Position numbers and translations under genes: made by a program. This document shows, in pieces, positions 41,912-53,402 of a stretch of DNA of 64,000 nucleotides. The notes beneath the pieces were generated by a model. It saw only the letters and a list, made by a program, of their open reading frames with translations, was not told where the DNA came from and did not search any database. Each line of letters begins with the position of its first letter. The stretch's first letter is position 1. Origin of the DNA: Bacteroidales bacterium (GTDB taxonomy: Bacteria > Bacteroidota > Bacteroidia > Bacteroidales > TTA-H9); the NCBI GenBank assembly GCA_028689615.1, contig JAQVCV010000010.1:26412-90411 (forward strand), given 5' to 3'.

Positions 41912-42607
41912 ATGGCTAAACTTACAAAGAAACGCAAAGAAGCTTTGGCAAATTACGACGGCACGAAAGTGTATGCCCTGTCGGAAGCAGCCCAGGTTGT
42001 GAAGAAGATTACCACCACGAAGTTTGATGCATCAGTTGATATTGATGTAAGGCTCGGGGTTGATCCTCGTAAAGCCAATCAAATGGTTCGCGGTATCGTT
42101 ACTCTTCCTCATGGCAGTGGTAAAACCGTCAGAGTGCTGGTGTTGTGTACTCCCGATAAGGAGGAAGAAGCCAGAGCAGCAGGAGCCGACCATGTAGGTC
42201 TTGATGATTATATTGCCAAGATCAAAGGAGGGTGGACCGATGTAGATGTAGTTATTACGATGCCAAGTGTCATGCCTAAAATTGGTGCGTTAGGTAAAAT
42301 CCTGGGTCCACGTGGCCTCATGCCTAATCCCAAATCCGGTACAGTCACTATGGAAATCGGTAGCGCTGTCAGGGAAGTAAAAGCTGGTAAAATTGACTTT
42401 AAAGTAGATAAATTCGGTATCATTCATGCCGGTATCGGGAAAGTTTCTTTTGATGCTGATAAAATCACTGAAAACGCCAGAGAGCTGATTCAGACTATCA
42501 TCAAATTGAAACCGACTGCTGCTAAAGGCACTTATGTGAAGAGCATCTATCTGTCGAGTACCATGAGCCCTGGAATTCAGATTGATCCACGTTCGGTAAC
42601 CGTTTAA
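41912..42607 (+). CDS. rplA: 50S ribosomal protein L1
   Basis: 231 residues: [19 protein letters not shown], then [25 protein letters not shown] (halves [13 protein letters not shown]), the L1 signature. Forms the mobile L1 stalk. 45 bp after rplK. Confidence 0.99.
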   Translation: MAKLTKKRKEALANYDGTKVYALSEAAQVVKKITTTKFDASVDIDVRLGVDPRKANQMVRGIVTLPHGSGKTVRVLVLCTPDKEEEARAAGADHVGLDDYIAKIKGGWTDVDVVITMPSVMPKIGALGKILGPRGLMPNPKSGTVTMEIGSAVREVKAGKIDFKVDKFGIIHAGIGKVSFDADKITENARELIQTIIKLKPTAAKGTYVKSIYLSSTMSPGIQIDPRSVTV

Positions 42608-42637
42608 GTAAGGTTCCTGTAAAAAATTATGTGAGTC

Positions 42638-43165
42638 ATGAGAAAAGAAGAGAAGAATCAGCTTATCGATGTACTGACGGAGGAGCTTCTACAAGCATCC
42701 ACTTTCTACCTGACGGACACGTCGGCTTTGAACTCAGAGAATACCAGTCAACTGCGTCGTCTCTGTTTTAAAAAAGAAATCAGACTGAAGGTTGTTAAAA
42801 ACACCCTGCTTCAAAAGGCTATGGAACGCACTGGTCGCGACTACAGCGAACTGTTCCCGGCTTTAAAAGGGTCAACCTCCATCATGTTTTCGGAAGCCGG
42901 AAACGGTCCTGCCCGTCTAATTAAGGAATTCAAAGAAAAGTTTAAAACCGAAAAACCTGTTTTAAAAGGTGCTTATGTTGAAGAAACTAGCTACCTTGGT
43001 GAAAACCAACTTGAATTTCTTGCTAACATCAAGTCGAGAACCGAACTTATTGGCGACATTGTTGGTCTGTTGCAGTCTCCCGCTCGTAATGTTATTTCTG
43101 CATTGCAATCGAGTGGTGGCAAACTGGCCGGAATCGTCAAAACTCTGTCCGAACGACCTGAATAA
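42638..43165 (+). CDS. rplJ: 50S ribosomal protein L10
   Basis: 175 residues. N-terminal rRNA-binding part (MRKEEKNQLIDVLTEEL, LRRLCFKKEIRLKVVKNTLLQKAM) and a C-terminal helix that carries L7/L12 dimers. 86 bp upstream of rplL. Confidence 0.97.
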   Translation: MRKEEKNQLIDVLTEELLQASTFYLTDTSALNSENTSQLRRLCFKKEIRLKVVKNTLLQKAMERTGRDYSELFPALKGSTSIMFSEAGNGPARLIKEFKEKFKTEKPVLKGAYVEETSYLGENQLEFLANIKSRTELIGDIVGLLQSPARNVISALQSSGGKLAGIVKTLSERPE

Positions 43166-43251
43166 ATTGCCCTTCCGGATGCAATTGCCGCCGGGAATGA
43201 AAATTGATACATTAACAGAATTAAATTCAACACTTTAAAAATAGAATTACA

Positions 43252-43626
43252 ATGGCAGATCTGAAAGCTTTTGCTGAACAGTTGGTTAACCTGACCGTAA
43301 AAGAAGTTAACGAACTTGCTAAAATCCTTAAAGAAGAATACGGAATCGAACCCGCAGCTGCTGCTGTAGCCATCGCCGGCCCTGCTGCTGGTGGAGCTGC
43401 TGAAGTAGAAGAAAAAACCAGTTTTGACGTTATCCTTAAGGATGCCGGCAAAGAAAAACTGAAAGTTGTAAAACTGGTTAAAGAACTCACCAGCCTTGGT
43501 CTGAAAGAAGCCAAAGAACTGGTTGACGCTGCCCCGAAACCCGTGAAAGAAGGCGCCTCCAAAGACGAAGCCGAAGCACTCAAGAAAGCACTCGAAGAAG
43601 CTGGAGCAGAGGTTGAAGTTAAGTAA
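43252..43626 (+). CDS. rplL: 50S ribosomal protein L7/L12
   Basis: 124 residues. N-terminal dimerisation helices, an Ala-rich hinge ([14 protein letters not shown], about 37-50) and a C-terminal domain with [21 protein letters not shown] and [18 protein letters not shown]. Binds translation factors. Followed by the hairpin at 43652. Confidence 0.99.
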   Translation: MADLKAFAEQLVNLTVKEVNELAKILKEEYGIEPAAAAVAIAGPAAGGAAEVEEKTSFDVILKDAGKEKLKVVKLVKELTSLGLKEAKELVDAAPKPVKEGASKDEAEALKKALEEAGAEVEVK

Positions 43627-43651
43627 GAGGATCGAATTTACAATTAATCCT

Positions 43652-43692
43652 GATATGAACTACCGCCATATTTATGCGCGGTAGTTCATATC
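43652..43692 (+). terminator. Perfect 15-bp hairpin between rplL and rpoB
   Basis: GATATGAACTACCGC (43652-43666) pairs perfectly with 43678-43692 around an 11-nt loop. Only TTT follows, so it may be a partial attenuator or an RNA-processing site, as in the rplL-rpoB gap of other bacteria. Confidence 0.7.
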
Positions 43693-43750
43693 TTTCTGCA
43701 TTATTAATTGTACGCTGTTTTTTTTCTTCCACTTAAAAAACCTTACCAAC

Positions 43751-46700
43751 TTGGCTTCACAAAATAACCATCGAATCAGTTTTGCATCCACCCAGATTCA
43801 GGCTGCTCATCCTGACTTTCTCGATATACAGTTGCAGTCGTTTCAGGAGTTTTTTCAAATTAGTACAAATCCTGAAAATCGCGCCAACGAAGGTCTGTAT
43901 AAGGTATTTGCCGAAAATTTTCCTATCACGGATGCACGGAACAATTTTGTTCTAGAATTTCTTGACTATTATATTGATCCTCCCCGATATTCCATCGAAG
44001 AGTGTATCGAACGCGGCTTGACTTACTGTGTGCCGCTGAAAGCTAAACTGAAACTTTATTGTACTGACCCCGAACACGAAGACTTTGAGACTATCATACA
44101 AGATGTTTATCTTGGTATGATCCCTTATATGACGCCCAAGGGAACCTTTGTGGTTAATGGAGCCGAACGTGTGGTGGTTAGTCAATTGCACCGAAGCCCT
44201 GGTGTCTTTTTTGGCGTTCACCGTCACGCCAATGGCACCCTGCTGTATTCTGCACGTATTATTCCGTTCAAAGGGTCATGGATGGAGTTTACAACCGATA
44301 TCAACAATGTTATGTATGCTTACATCGACCGCAAAAAGAAATTGCCGGTCACTACCTTGTTGAGGGCAATTGGTTATGAAAGTGACAAAGATATTTTAGA
44401 GATTTTTAGCCTCGCGCAAGAAGTTAAAGTTTCTAAAACCAACCTTAAAAAAGCAGTTGGAGCCAGATTAGCTGCAAGGGTTGTAAGAACATGGGTCGAA
44501 GATTTTGTGGACGAAGATACCGGTGAGGTAGTTTCCATTGAGCGTACTGAGGTGCTGATAGACAGAGAAATAGTCTTAGAACAGCATCATATTGACAGCA
44601 TTATTGAGGCTGATGTTAAAACCATCCTGCTGCACAAAGATGAAACAGATGGGGTTGACTACTCAATTATCTTCAATACCCTTCAAAAGGATACCGCTAA
44701 CTCAGAAAAAGAGGCTGTCGAGTATATTTACAGGCAATTGCGCAATGCTGAACCTCCTGATGAGGAGACAGCCCGCGGCATTATCGATAAATTATTCTTC
44801 TCAGACAAGCGTTATGACTTGGGTGAAGTTGGCAGGTATCGTATCAACAAAAAACTTGAACTCGATATTCCAATGGAAACCCGGGTTCTTACCAAAGAGG
44901 ATATAATCAGTATTATCAGATATCTGGTTGAATTGGCCAACAACAAAACCGAGGTTGATGATATTGACCACCTTAGTAACCGCAGAGTGCGTACGGTTGG
45001 AGAACAACTTTATGCTCAGTTCGGCGTAGGTTTGGCTCGTATGGCACGAACTATTCGCGAGAGAATGAACGTTCGTGATAACGAGGTGTTTACGCCTATG
45101 GATCTCATCAATGCCAAGACCCTCTCTTCGGTTATTAATTCCTTCTTTGGAACTAACCAACTTTCCCAATTCATGGATCAAACAAACCCGCTGTCGGAGA
45201 TCACGCACAAGCGCAGAATTTCTGCATTGGGTCCTGGTGGTTTGTCTCGCGAAAGAGCTGGTTTTGAGGTTCGTGACGTTCACTACACGCACTACGGTCG
45301 TCTTTGCACAATCGAAACTCCTGAAGGACCTAACATCGGTCTGATTTCCTCGTTGTGTGTGTATGCAAAAATCAATTCACTAGGCTTCCTCGAAACTCCT
45401 TATCAACGCGTGGTTGATGGGAGGGTGATGCTTGAGGAGGCTCCTCTTTATCTTAGTGCTGAAGAGGAAGAAACCAAGATCATTGCTCAGGCTAAAACAC
45501 CAATTAATGCCGACGGAACTTTTACTGAAGATAAGGTAAAAGCCCGTTATATCGCTGATTATCCTATTGTTGAAGGAACAAAAATCGATCTTATCGATAC
45601 CGCTCCCAACCAGATAGCATCAATTGCTGCTTCGCTTATCCCATTCCTTGAGCATGATGATGCCAACCGTGCCTTGATGGGATCGAACATGATGCGCCAA
45701 GCAGTTCCTCTTTTGAATCCCGAAGCTCCGATTGTTGGAACGGGGATTGAAGGACAGGTGGCTCGCGATTCGCGTGTACTAATCAATGCCGAAGGTACTG
45801 GAGTTGTAGAGTATGTTGATGCCCGCGAGATCAGAATCAGATACGAACGGGATGAAAATGAAATCTTGGTTAGTTTTGATGATGACATCAAATCCTACGA
45901 ATTGACCAAGTTCATGCGAACCAACCAGAATACCTCTGTTAATCTTCGTCCGATCGTCAGAAAAGGTGATAGAGTTGTAAAAGGACAGGTTTTGTGTGAA
46001 GGTTATGCTACCCAAAAAGGTGAACTGGCATTAGGTCGAAATCTGATGGTTGCTTTCATGCCTTGGAAGGGTTACAACTTTGAGGATGCTATCGTTATCT
46101 CCGAAAAAGTGGTGAAGGAAGATATCTTTACCTCCATTCACATAGAAGAATTTACATTGGAAGTGCGCGATACCAAACGTGGGATTGAAGAGCTTACCAG
46201 CGACATTCCAAACGTAAGTGCCGACGCTACCAAAGACCTTGACGAAAATGGTCTGATCAGAATTGGTGCTGAAGTTAATGAAGGTGATATCCTCATCGGA
46301 AAGATCACTCCTAAGGGTGAAAGCGATCCCACTCCTGAAGAGAAGTTGCTCAGGGCCATTTTTGGTGATAAAGCCGGCGACGTGAAAGATGCTTCGTTGA
46401 AAGCACCCCCGTCGATGAAAGGGGTTGTAATTGATAAGCGCTTATTCTCCAGAGCTTTCAAGGATAAAAAGACCAAAGTAAAAGAGAAAGATCAGGTTAA
46501 AGAACTTGATGAAGAGTTCAACCGCGCTACCATTGAGCTAAAGAATAAGCTTGTCGATAAATTGATGCTTATACTGGATGGCAAGGTTTCGCAAGGGGTT
46601 TATAGCAATTTCAAACAGGAGTTGGTACCTAAAAAGGCTAAGTTCACACCCAAAATGCTGTTTGATATCGACTACATGACTGTTAATCCTGGGAAATGGA

Positions 46701-47557
46701 CTGCCGATAAGGATAAAAACGACCTCATTAAAGAGTTGATTAACAATTACAACGTCAAATATCGTGAGGTATTGGGTGTTGTTAACCGTAAGAAGTTTGT
46801 GGCAACCGTAGGTGATGAACTTCCCAATGGTATTGTTCAGATGGCTAAAGTGTATGTTGCCAAGAAGCGTAAATTGCGCGTTGGTGATAAAATGGCCGGA
46901 CGACATGGTAATAAGGGTATTGTCGCAAAAATTGTCCGCGAAGAGGATATGCCTTTCCTTGCCGATGGTACACCTGTTGACATTGTTCTTAATCCTTTGG
47001 GCGTGCCTTCACGTATGAACCTGGGTCAGATTTATGAAACGATCCTTGGATGGGCAGGAAAGCGGCTTGGACGTACATTCGCTACTCCGATTTTTGACGG
47101 AGCCAGTGATGAAGAGGTTAACAACCTTTTAGCAGAAGCCAATTTGCCGCGCAACGGAGTTACCCATTTGTTTGATGGAGGTACAGGTGAACGCTTTGAC
47201 CAACCAGCAACTGTGGGCTACATCTATATGCTTAAGCTGCATCATATGGTTGACGACAAAATGCACGCTCGTTCAATTGGTCCATACTCCCTGATCACGC
47301 AACAACCTCTTGGAGGTAAAGCTCAATTCGGGGGACAACGTTTCGGAGAAATGGAAGTTTGGGCTCTTGAGGCTTTTGGAGCTGCTCATATTCTTCAGGA
47401 AGTACTCACCGTGAAGTCCGACGATGTTGTTGGCCGTGCCAAAGCATACGAGGCTATCGTTAAAGGTGAAAACATGCCTGTACCCGGAATCCCTGAATCG
47501 TTCAATGTGTTGGTGCACGAATTACGTGGCTTAGGCCTCAACGTTGCCTTCGAATAA
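43751..47557 (+). CDS. rpoB: DNA-directed RNA polymerase subunit beta
   Basis: 1268 residues from a TTG at 43751 (translates [11 protein letters not shown]); no ATG lies near enough to give the conserved N-terminus. Conserved segments: [28 protein letters not shown] (broken at HYTHYGRLC and [10 protein letters not shown]), the rifampicin region [19 protein letters not shown] with [13 protein letters not shown], and [10 protein letters not shown]. Core transcription enzyme. The TTG start and the upstream hairpin may lower its output relative to the ribosomal genes. Confidence 0.98.
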   Translation: MASQNNHRISFASTQIQAAHPDFLDIQLQSFQEFFQISTNPENRANEGLYKVFAENFPITDARNNFVLEFLDYYIDPPRYSIEECIERGLTYCVPLKAKLKLYCTDPEHEDFETIIQDVYLGMIPYMTPKGTFVVNGAERVVVSQLHRSPGVFFGVHRHANGTLLYSARIIPFKGSWMEFTTDINNVMYAYIDRKKKLPVTTLLRAIGYESDKDILEIFSLAQEVKVSKTNLKKAVGARLAARVVRTWVEDFVDEDTGEVVSIERTEVLIDREIVLEQHHIDSIIEADVKTILLHKDETDGVDYSIIFNTLQKDTANSEKEAVEYIYRQLRNAEPPDEETARGIIDKLFFSDKRYDLGEVGRYRINKKLELDIPMETRVLTKEDIISIIRYLVELANNKTEVDDIDHLSNRRVRTVGEQLYAQFGVGLARMARTIRERMNVRDNEVFTPMDLINAKTLSSVINSFFGTNQLSQFMDQTNPLSEITHKRRISALGPGGLSRERAGFEVRDVHYTHYGRLCTIETPEGPNIGLISSLCVYAKINSLGFLETPYQRVVDGRVMLEEAPLYLSAEEEETKIIAQAKTPINADGTFTEDKVKARYIADYPIVEGTKIDLIDTAPNQIASIAASLIPFLEHDDANRALMGSNMMRQAVPLLNPEAPIVGTGIEGQVARDSRVLINAEGTGVVEYVDAREIRIRYERDENEILVSFDDDIKSYELTKFMRTNQNTSVNLRPIVRKGDRVVKGQVLCEGYATQKGELALGRNLMVAFMPWKGYNFEDAIVISEKVVKEDIFTSIHIEEFTLEVRDTKRGIEELTSDIPNVSADATKDLDENGLIRIGAEVNEGDILIGKITPKGESDPTPEEKLLRAIFGDKAGDVKDASLKAPPSMKGVVIDKRLFSRAFKDKKTKVKEKDQVKELDEEFNRATIELKNKLVDKLMLILDGKVSQGVYSNFKQELVPKKAKFTPKMLFDIDYMTVNPGKWTADKDKNDLIKELINNYNVKYREVLGVVNRKKFVATVGDELPNGIVQMAKVYVAKKRKLRVGDKMAGRHGNKGIVAKIVREEDMPFLADGTPVDIVLNPLGVPSRMNLGQIYETILGWAGKRLGRTFATPIFDGASDEEVNNLLAEANLPRNGVTHLFDGGTGERFDQPATVGYIYMLKLHHMVDDKMHARSIGPYSLITQQPLGGKAQFGGQRFGEMEVWALEAFGAAHILQEVLTVKSDDVVGRAKAYEAIVKGENMPVPGIPESFNVLVHELRGLGLNVAFE

Positions 47558-47567
47558 ACGATTCTAA

Positions 47568-47619
47568 CCTGTAAGTGAGGACGACCTTGTTGTCTGCAAT
47601 CCTCACTTACAGGATTTTT
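47568..47619 (+). terminator. Terminator-like hairpin between rpoB and rpoC
   Basis: CCTGTAAGTGAGGA (47568-47581) pairs perfectly with 47600-47613 around an 18-nt loop and is followed by ATTTTTT. This is a complete intrinsic terminator signature inside an operon whose two products are needed in equal amounts, so leaky termination or another function is implied. Confidence 0.75.
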
Positions 47620-47669
47620 TAGTTTGTGGTTGTTTTTTAGTCTGTTAACTGAATAAAGATCAAAATAAT

Positions 47670-50600
47670 ATGGCCTTTCGCAAAGATTCCAATACCGTTA
47701 ATAGCAGTTTCAGTCAGATATGCATCAGCTTGGCAGCTCCTGAATCGATACTCGAAAAATCGAGTGGTGAGGTGCTGAAGCCTGAAACGATCAATTACCG
47801 CACTTACAAACCCGAACGCGATGGTTTGTTCTGTGAACGGATTTTTGGTCCTGTAAAAGACTGGGAGTGTCACTGTGGGAAATATAAAAGAATCAGATAT
47901 AAGGGCATTGTGTGCGACCGATGTGGTGTAGAAGTTACTGAAAAGAAAGTACGTCGCGAAAGGATGGGGCATATTCAACTGGTTGTACCAGTAGCTCATA
48001 TCTGGTATTTCCGCAGTCTCCCCAATAAAATCGGTGCTCTGCTCGGATTGCAGTCGAAAAAGCTCGACGGCATCATTTATTATGAACGGTATGTTGTAAT
48101 CAACCCCGGGATTAAAGCTGCTGACGGTGTAAAATACCTCGATTTCCTGACAGAAGAGGAATACTTCGACATTCTGGAATCGCTCCCCGCCGAGAATATG
48201 CATCTCGACGATCTCGACCCCAATAAATTTGTTGCCAAGATGGGTGGCGATGCTTTGTATGACTTGCTTAGCCGTCTGGATCTCGATCGTGAATCTTACG
48301 ATCTTCGTCATAAAGCCGGTACCGAAACCTCGCAACAGAGAAAGGCTGAAGCTTTAAAACGATTGCAGGTTTTTGAGGCCTTCAGAGAGGCCAATAAGCG
48401 GGTAGAAAACCGCCCTGAATGGATGATAATGAAAGTGATTCCGGTGATCCCGCCCGAGTTGCGCCCTTTGGTTCCTCTTGATGGTGGACGATTTGCTACC
48501 TCCGATCTTAACGACTTGTACCGCAGGGTGATCATTCGCAACAATCGCTTGAAAAGACTTCTTGAAATCAAAGCTCCGGATGTCATTCTTCGTAATGAAA
48601 AACGTATGCTTCAGGAAGCCGTTGATTCGCTGTTCGATAACTCAAGAAAAGCCAATAGCGTAAAAACTGAATCAAACCGCGCACTTAAATCATTGAGTGA
48701 TAGCTTAAAAGGAAAGCAAGGCCGTTTTCGCCAAAACTTGTTGGGTAAACGCGTCGATTATTCTGGTCGTTCGGTTATTGTGGTTGGCCCCGAGCTTAAG
48801 CTCAACGAGTGTGGTTTGCCTAAAGAGATGGCCTCCGAGTTGTTTAAGCCATTCATCATTCGTAAGTTGCTCGAACGCGGAATTGTAAAAACCGTGAAGT
48901 CGGCCAAGAAAATTGTTGACCGTAAGGATCCTGTTGTATGGGATATCCTTGAAAACATCCTTAAAGGACATCCCGTTCTTCTCAACCGTGCTCCTACGCT
49001 GCACCGTTTGGGTATTCAGGCTTTCCAGCCTAAACTTATCGAAGGCAAAGCCATTCAACTTCATCCTCTGGTATGTACTGCGTTCAACGCCGACTTCGAC
49101 GGTGACCAGATGGCAGTGCACGTTCCTCTAGGGAATGCTGCTGTTCTTGAAGCTCAGATGCTTATGCTTGCTTCACACAACATCCTTAACCCGGCTAACG
49201 GAGCTCCTATCATGGTTCCTTCGCAGGACATGGTGCTTGGATTGTACTATATCACGAAAGCTCGTGTTAGCGAACCCGGGAATCCCGTGAAAGGAGAGGG
49301 AAAATACTTTTACGGACCTGAAGAAGTTATCATTGCTTACAACGAGAAGCAGGTCGATTTGCACGCGGTAATTAAAGTTCGGATAACTCATCGGGTGAAT
49401 CGCAAAAAGGTTACAGAAATATTGGAAACCACTGTAGGAAGGGTTCTTTTCAATCAGGTGGTTCCAGAAGAGGCCGGGTACATCAACCAGCTCCTGACCA
49501 AAAAAGCCCTTCGCGATATCATCGGGAAGATTATGAAGGAGACAGGAACTGCTGTTACTGCCAAATTTCTTGACGATATTAAAAATTTGGGTTACTACAT
49601 GGCCTTCAAAGGTGGTTTGTCGTTTAACCTGAGTGACGTTATTATTCCTGAAAGCAAAGAGTCGCTTATTAAAGAGGCCAATCAGGAAGTGGATGAAGTG
49701 ATGATGAATTACAACATGGGCTTCATAACCAACAACGAACGCTACAACCAGATTATCGACATCTGGACTCATACAAACTCCCACCTTACACATGTGTTGA
49801 TGGATCGCCTCTCGAAAGATAAGCAGGGATTCAACTCTGTTTACATGATGCTCGATTCCGGCGCACGTGGATCTAAAGAACAGATTCGTCAGCTTAGTGG
49901 TATGCGTGGTCTGATGGCAAAACCCCAGAAATCAGGAGCCGAGGGAGGGGAGATCATTGAAAACCCGATTTTGTCGAACTTCAAGGAAGGCCTGAGCGTT
50001 TTGGAGTATTTCATTTCAACTCACGGTGCTCGTAAAGGTTTGGCCGATACTGCGTTGAAGACCGCCGATGCAGGTTACCTGACACGTCGTTTGGTGGATG
50101 TGGCTCAAGATGTTATCATCTGGGAAGAAGACTGTGGCACCCTTAGAGGATTGACCACTACCGCTCTCAAAAAGGCTGAAGAGACCGTGGAATCTCTCTA
50201 CGATCGGATTTTGGGCCGTGTGGCTTTACACGATATTTTCCATCCGCAAACAGGTGAATTGATTATTGAGGCCGGCAGCGAGCTTACGGAAGAGATTTGT
50301 GCTGAGATTGAGGCATCGCCCATCGAAGCTGTCGAGATCAGATCGGTGCTTACCTGCGAGTCGAAAAATGGCGTATGTGCCAAGTGTTATGGACGTAACC
50401 TGGCTACAGGTCGTATGGTTCAAAAAGGCGAAGCTGTGGGTGTTATTGCAGCTCAATCCATTGGTGAGCCTGGTACACAGCTTACCCTGCGTACTTTCCA
50501 CGTTGGGGGTACTGCTTCTAACATTGCCATTACATCACGAATTGAAGCCAAATACGACGGACAACTTGAAATTGACGAATTGCGTTCGGTAGAATATACA

Positions 50601-51956
50601 AACGCCGAAGGTTCCTCTTTTGACGTAGTCATTGGTCGCTCGGCTGAAATGAGAATTGTTGATGTGAATACCGGAATTGCCCTCACTTCGGCCAATATCC
50701 CCTACGGAGCCAATCTGTACTTTAAAAACGGATCGAAGGTTGCCAAGGGCGACCTCATCAGCGATTGGGACCCTTACAATGCCGTGATTCTTTCTGATGT
50801 TACTGGTTTCATTTCGTACCAGAATATCCAGGAGAATATCACTTATCGTGTTGAATCTGATGAGCAAACCGGATACCATGAGAAGGTGATCATTGAGAGT
50901 CGTCAAAAAGCCAAGAACCCGGCCATTAGGATTTTAACACCTGATGGAGAGGAAATTAAGGTTTATGACATCCCCGTAGGTGCTCACATTGTTGTGGATG
51001 AAAAGGCTGAAATAAAAGCTGGTGAAATTCTGGTGAAAATCCCGCGTGCAATTGGTAAATCGGGCGACATCACTGGAGGTTTGCCTCGCGTTACCGAGTT
51101 GTTTGAAGCCAGAAATCCTTCTGACCCTGCCCGCGTAGCCGAGATAGACGGTGTTGTTTCTTTTGGTAAAAAGCTGAAAAGGGGTAACCGTGAAGTAATC
51201 ATTACTTCCAAAACCGGTGAGCAAAAATCTTATTTGATCCCAACTTCCAAACAAATTCTGGCTCAGGAAAATGATTATGTGCGTGCCGGGACTCCTTTAT
51301 CTGAAGGTTCGATTGCCCCTGCCGATATCCTCAATATCAAAGGACCCATGAAGGTGCAGGAGTATATTGTGAATGAAGTTCAGGAGGTATATCGTTTGCA
51401 AGGGGTGAAAATCAACGATAAGCATTTCGAGACCATTGTGCGCCAGATGATGCGTAAAGTGGAAATTGACGATCCGGGCGATACCAAATTCCTTGAAGGT
51501 GATTTGGTAAATAAAACTGATTTTCAGGATGAAAACGATTGGATTTTTGGAAAGAAAGTAATTGTTGATCCGGGTGATTCTCAATTGTTGAAGGCTGGTC
51601 AGATTATCAGCGCAAGAAAACTGCGTGATGAGAATTCGATGCTCAAACGGCGTGACAAAAAACCTGTTGATGCCCGTGATGCTCATCCTGCTACTGCACG
51701 TCAGGTATTGCAAGGGATAACCCGTGCTTCACTACAAACCAAGAGTTGGATTTCGGCTGCTTCTTTCCAAGAGACCACCAAGGTTTTGACAAACGCTGCT
51801 ATTGCTGGTAAATCCGATTTCCTGGCTGGCTTGAAAGAAAACGTAATTGTTGGACATCTGATTCCAGCCGGAACTGGTTTGCGTGAATACGAAAACCTGA
51901 TCGTGGGTTCGCGCGAGGAGTATGAAGCATTGATGGCTTCCAAAGAGTATAAATAA
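47670..51956 (+). CDS. rpoC: DNA-directed RNA polymerase subunit beta'
   Basis: 1428 residues. N-terminal zinc site [20 protein letters not shown] (about 69-88). The active-site Mg motif NADFDGD is in [18 protein letters not shown] (about 470-487). The second zinc site includes [15 protein letters not shown] near 895-910, and the trigger loop [21 protein letters not shown] ([12 protein letters not shown]) follows. Catalytic core of RNA polymerase. 22 bp before the DUF3467 gene. Confidence 0.99.
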   Translation: MAFRKDSNTVNSSFSQICISLAAPESILEKSSGEVLKPETINYRTYKPERDGLFCERIFGPVKDWECHCGKYKRIRYKGIVCDRCGVEVTEKKVRRERMGHIQLVVPVAHIWYFRSLPNKIGALLGLQSKKLDGIIYYERYVVINPGIKAADGVKYLDFLTEEEYFDILESLPAENMHLDDLDPNKFVAKMGGDALYDLLSRLDLDRESYDLRHKAGTETSQQRKAEALKRLQVFEAFREANKRVENRPEWMIMKVIPVIPPELRPLVPLDGGRFATSDLNDLYRRVIIRNNRLKRLLEIKAPDVILRNEKRMLQEAVDSLFDNSRKANSVKTESNRALKSLSDSLKGKQGRFRQNLLGKRVDYSGRSVIVVGPELKLNECGLPKEMASELFKPFIIRKLLERGIVKTVKSAKKIVDRKDPVVWDILENILKGHPVLLNRAPTLHRLGIQAFQPKLIEGKAIQLHPLVCTAFNADFDGDQMAVHVPLGNAAVLEAQMLMLASHNILNPANGAPIMVPSQDMVLGLYYITKARVSEPGNPVKGEGKYFYGPEEVIIAYNEKQVDLHAVIKVRITHRVNRKKVTEILETTVGRVLFNQVVPEEAGYINQLLTKKALRDIIGKIMKETGTAVTAKFLDDIKNLGYYMAFKGGLSFNLSDVIIPESKESLIKEANQEVDEVMMNYNMGFITNNERYNQIIDIWTHTNSHLTHVLMDRLSKDKQGFNSVYMMLDSGARGSKEQIRQLSGMRGLMAKPQKSGAEGGEIIENPILSNFKEGLSVLEYFISTHGARKGLADTALKTADAGYLTRRLVDVAQDVIIWEEDCGTLRGLTTTALKKAEETVESLYDRILGRVALHDIFHPQTGELIIEAGSELTEEICAEIEASPIEAVEIRSVLTCESKNGVCAKCYGRNLATGRMVQKGEAVGVIAAQSIGEPGTQLTLRTFHVGGTASNIAITSRIEAKYDGQLEIDELRSVEYTNAEGSSFDVVIGRSAEMRIVDVNTGIALTSANIPYGANLYFKNGSKVAKGDLISDWDPYNAVILSDVTGFISYQNIQENITYRVESDEQTGYHEKVIIESRQKAKNPAIRILTPDGEEIKVYDIPVGAHIVVDEKAEIKAGEILVKIPRAIGKSGDITGGLPRVTELFEARNPSDPARVAEIDGVVSFGKKLKRGNREVIITSKTGEQKSYLIPTSKQILAQENDYVRAGTPLSEGSIAPADILNIKGPMKVQEYIVNEVQEVYRLQGVKINDKHFETIVRQMMRKVEIDDPGDTKFLEGDLVNKTDFQDENDWIFGKKVIVDPGDSQLLKAGQIISARKLRDENSMLKRRDKKPVDARDAHPATARQVLQGITRASLQTKSWISAASFQETTKVLTNAAIAGKSDFLAGLKENVIVGHLIPAGTGLREYENLIVGSREEYEALMASKEYK

Positions 51957-51978
51957 ACCAACCTTTTGAATGTAAACT

Positions 51979-52284
51979 ATGGACGATAAAAATAAAAATC
52001 AGATTAACATTGATCTGCCCGAGAACGTGGCCGATGGCATTTATTCAAACTTGGCCATCATTACCCATTCCAATGCTGAGTTTGTGATCGATTTTTTGAG
52101 CATGCTGCCTGGTTTGCCCAAAGCAAAGGTGAAATCAAGGATTATTCTGACGCCTGCTCATGCTAAACGGCTATTAAGGGCTTTGCGTGAAAACATTGTG
52201 AAGTTTGAACAAACTCATGGTGAGATCAAGGATAATGAAATCAATGATGGTTTCCCGATTATGGGGCCAACAGGGATGGCATAA
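51979..52284 (+). CDS. DUF3467 domain-containing protein
   Basis: 101 residues: INIDLPENVADGIYSNLAIITHSNAEFVIDFL (halves ADGIYSNLAIITHS and EFVIDFL), then PKAKVKSRIILTPAHAKRLLRAL and a C-terminal INDGFPIMGPTGMA. Small conserved protein of unknown function found next to rpoC in Bacteroidota. Position suggests co-transcription with RNA polymerase. Ends at the terminator 52293. Confidence 0.92.
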   Translation: MDDKNKNQINIDLPENVADGIYSNLAIITHSNAEFVIDFLSMLPGLPKAKVKSRIILTPAHAKRLLRALRENIVKFEQTHGEIKDNEINDGFPIMGPTGMA

Positions 52285-52292
52285 AATCATTG

Positions 52293-52323
52293 AAAAAGGA
52301 GCGCAAAGCGCTCCTTTTTTTTA
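52293..52323 (+). terminator. rpoBC-DUF3467 terminator
   Basis: AAAAAGGAGCGC pairs with GCGCTCCTTTTT around AAA, followed by more T. The gap that follows (52324-52694, about 370 bp) shows no gene or RNA I can support, apart from a -7 box TAATTTTG at 52633-52640. Confidence 0.93.
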
Positions 52324-52632
52324 GGTGTGTAGAGCGTGTTTGTTGCCTTGAAGTGGCGTTTCATCTTCGTGGTTTTCAAACTACCTCTCATTCGTCATTG
52401 CCTTGAATATGGTTCCAATGGATACAGTGAATACGTTGGATTACCCACAGTTATTTGGAATTCACAATAAGGAGAAACCAAAACGCTAAGAAGATTTTTT
52501 AGCTAACAAGAATGAGAACCAGTTTCAATTGTAATAGTGGGGTAGGTAGTGTGGTGGGGATGAAAAAGCAAAAAGGGAACTGATTTTATTAATCTACTGC
52601 GTGATTATTTTACTTTTTTGCAGGGCATTTTG

Positions 52633-52640
52633 TAATTTTG
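52633..52640 (+). promoter_or_regulatory. -7 box (TAATTTTG) for the Hdr-like operon
   Basis: An exact TAnnTTTG match 55 bp before the ATG at 52695. A TTTG at 52617 is too close (12 bp) to act as -33 box. Confidence 0.5.
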
Positions 52641-52694
52641 TCTCTGTTGTTAGCTTTGCTGTTTCAATTCCATCCCCATCATCAAAAATCAAAG

Positions 52695-53402
52695 ATGACC
52701 CTGCTTGAAAAACTACATACCGACGTCCGCTTCCTCGAAGGGTTAAACGCGTGTATCAATTGTGGAACCTGCACAGCTATCTGTCCTGCTGCTGCGGTAT
52801 TTGATTACGATCCGCGTCTGATAGCCGAAACCCTTCAATCCAACGATGAAGTTGAGTTGGAAATGCTCCTTAAGTCCGATACCATCTGGTATTGCGGTGA
52901 GTGCATGTCGTGTAAAACACGTTGTCCGCGCAACAATGCTCCTGGCCTGCTCATTCAGGCTTTGCGTTACCTCTCGCAAACTGCCGGCTTGTTTGTTGAA
53001 TCGGAAAAAGGGCGACAGCAATTGGCTGTAAAACGAACTGTGGGTACCTGGATTCTTGAAAACGGTTATTGTCTTTATGCCGAGAATATGACAATGGATA
53101 TGCATCCAGAGCAAGGTCCGGTATGGGAGTGGCTTCTGAATCACGCTCCGGAAAGCTTCAACCGGATGGGTGCTAATTACAAGGGTGATGGAGCAGGCCC
53201 GCTTCGCGCCATTGCTCCTGAGGCTCTGGCCGAACTGCAGGCCATATTTGACGTCACCGGCGGAACTCAGTTTTACGAAACAATCGAAGCCTACTCGGCT
53301 CAAAAAGCTCTCTCGATGAATATGCAATTTGATCAAACTACAGATTGCGAGTATTTTAAGCATGTTTATACTGCCAACGAACGAAACCACAGCCGAAAAT
53401 GA
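52695..53402 (+). CDS. HdrC-like [4Fe-4S] dicluster protein
   Basis: 235 residues from the ATG at 52695; upstream frame (52638) rejected because it would start in the promoter. Two ferredoxin-type clusters: CINCGTCTAICP (Cys20, 23, 26, 30) and CGECMSCKTRCP (Cys67, 70, 73, 77). HdrC normally relays electrons to HdrB. The region after residue 100 is longer than in a classic HdrC and has no motif I recognise. It overlaps the HdrB-like gene by 4 nt (ATGA). Confidence 0.9.
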   Translation: MTLLEKLHTDVRFLEGLNACINCGTCTAICPAAAVFDYDPRLIAETLQSNDEVELEMLLKSDTIWYCGECMSCKTRCPRNNAPGLLIQALRYLSQTAGLFVESEKGRQQLAVKRTVGTWILENGYCLYAENMTMDMHPEQGPVWEWLLNHAPESFNRMGANYKGDGAGPLRAIAPEALAELQAIFDVTGGTQFYETIEAYSAQKALSMNMQFDQTTDCEYFKHVYTANERNHSRK

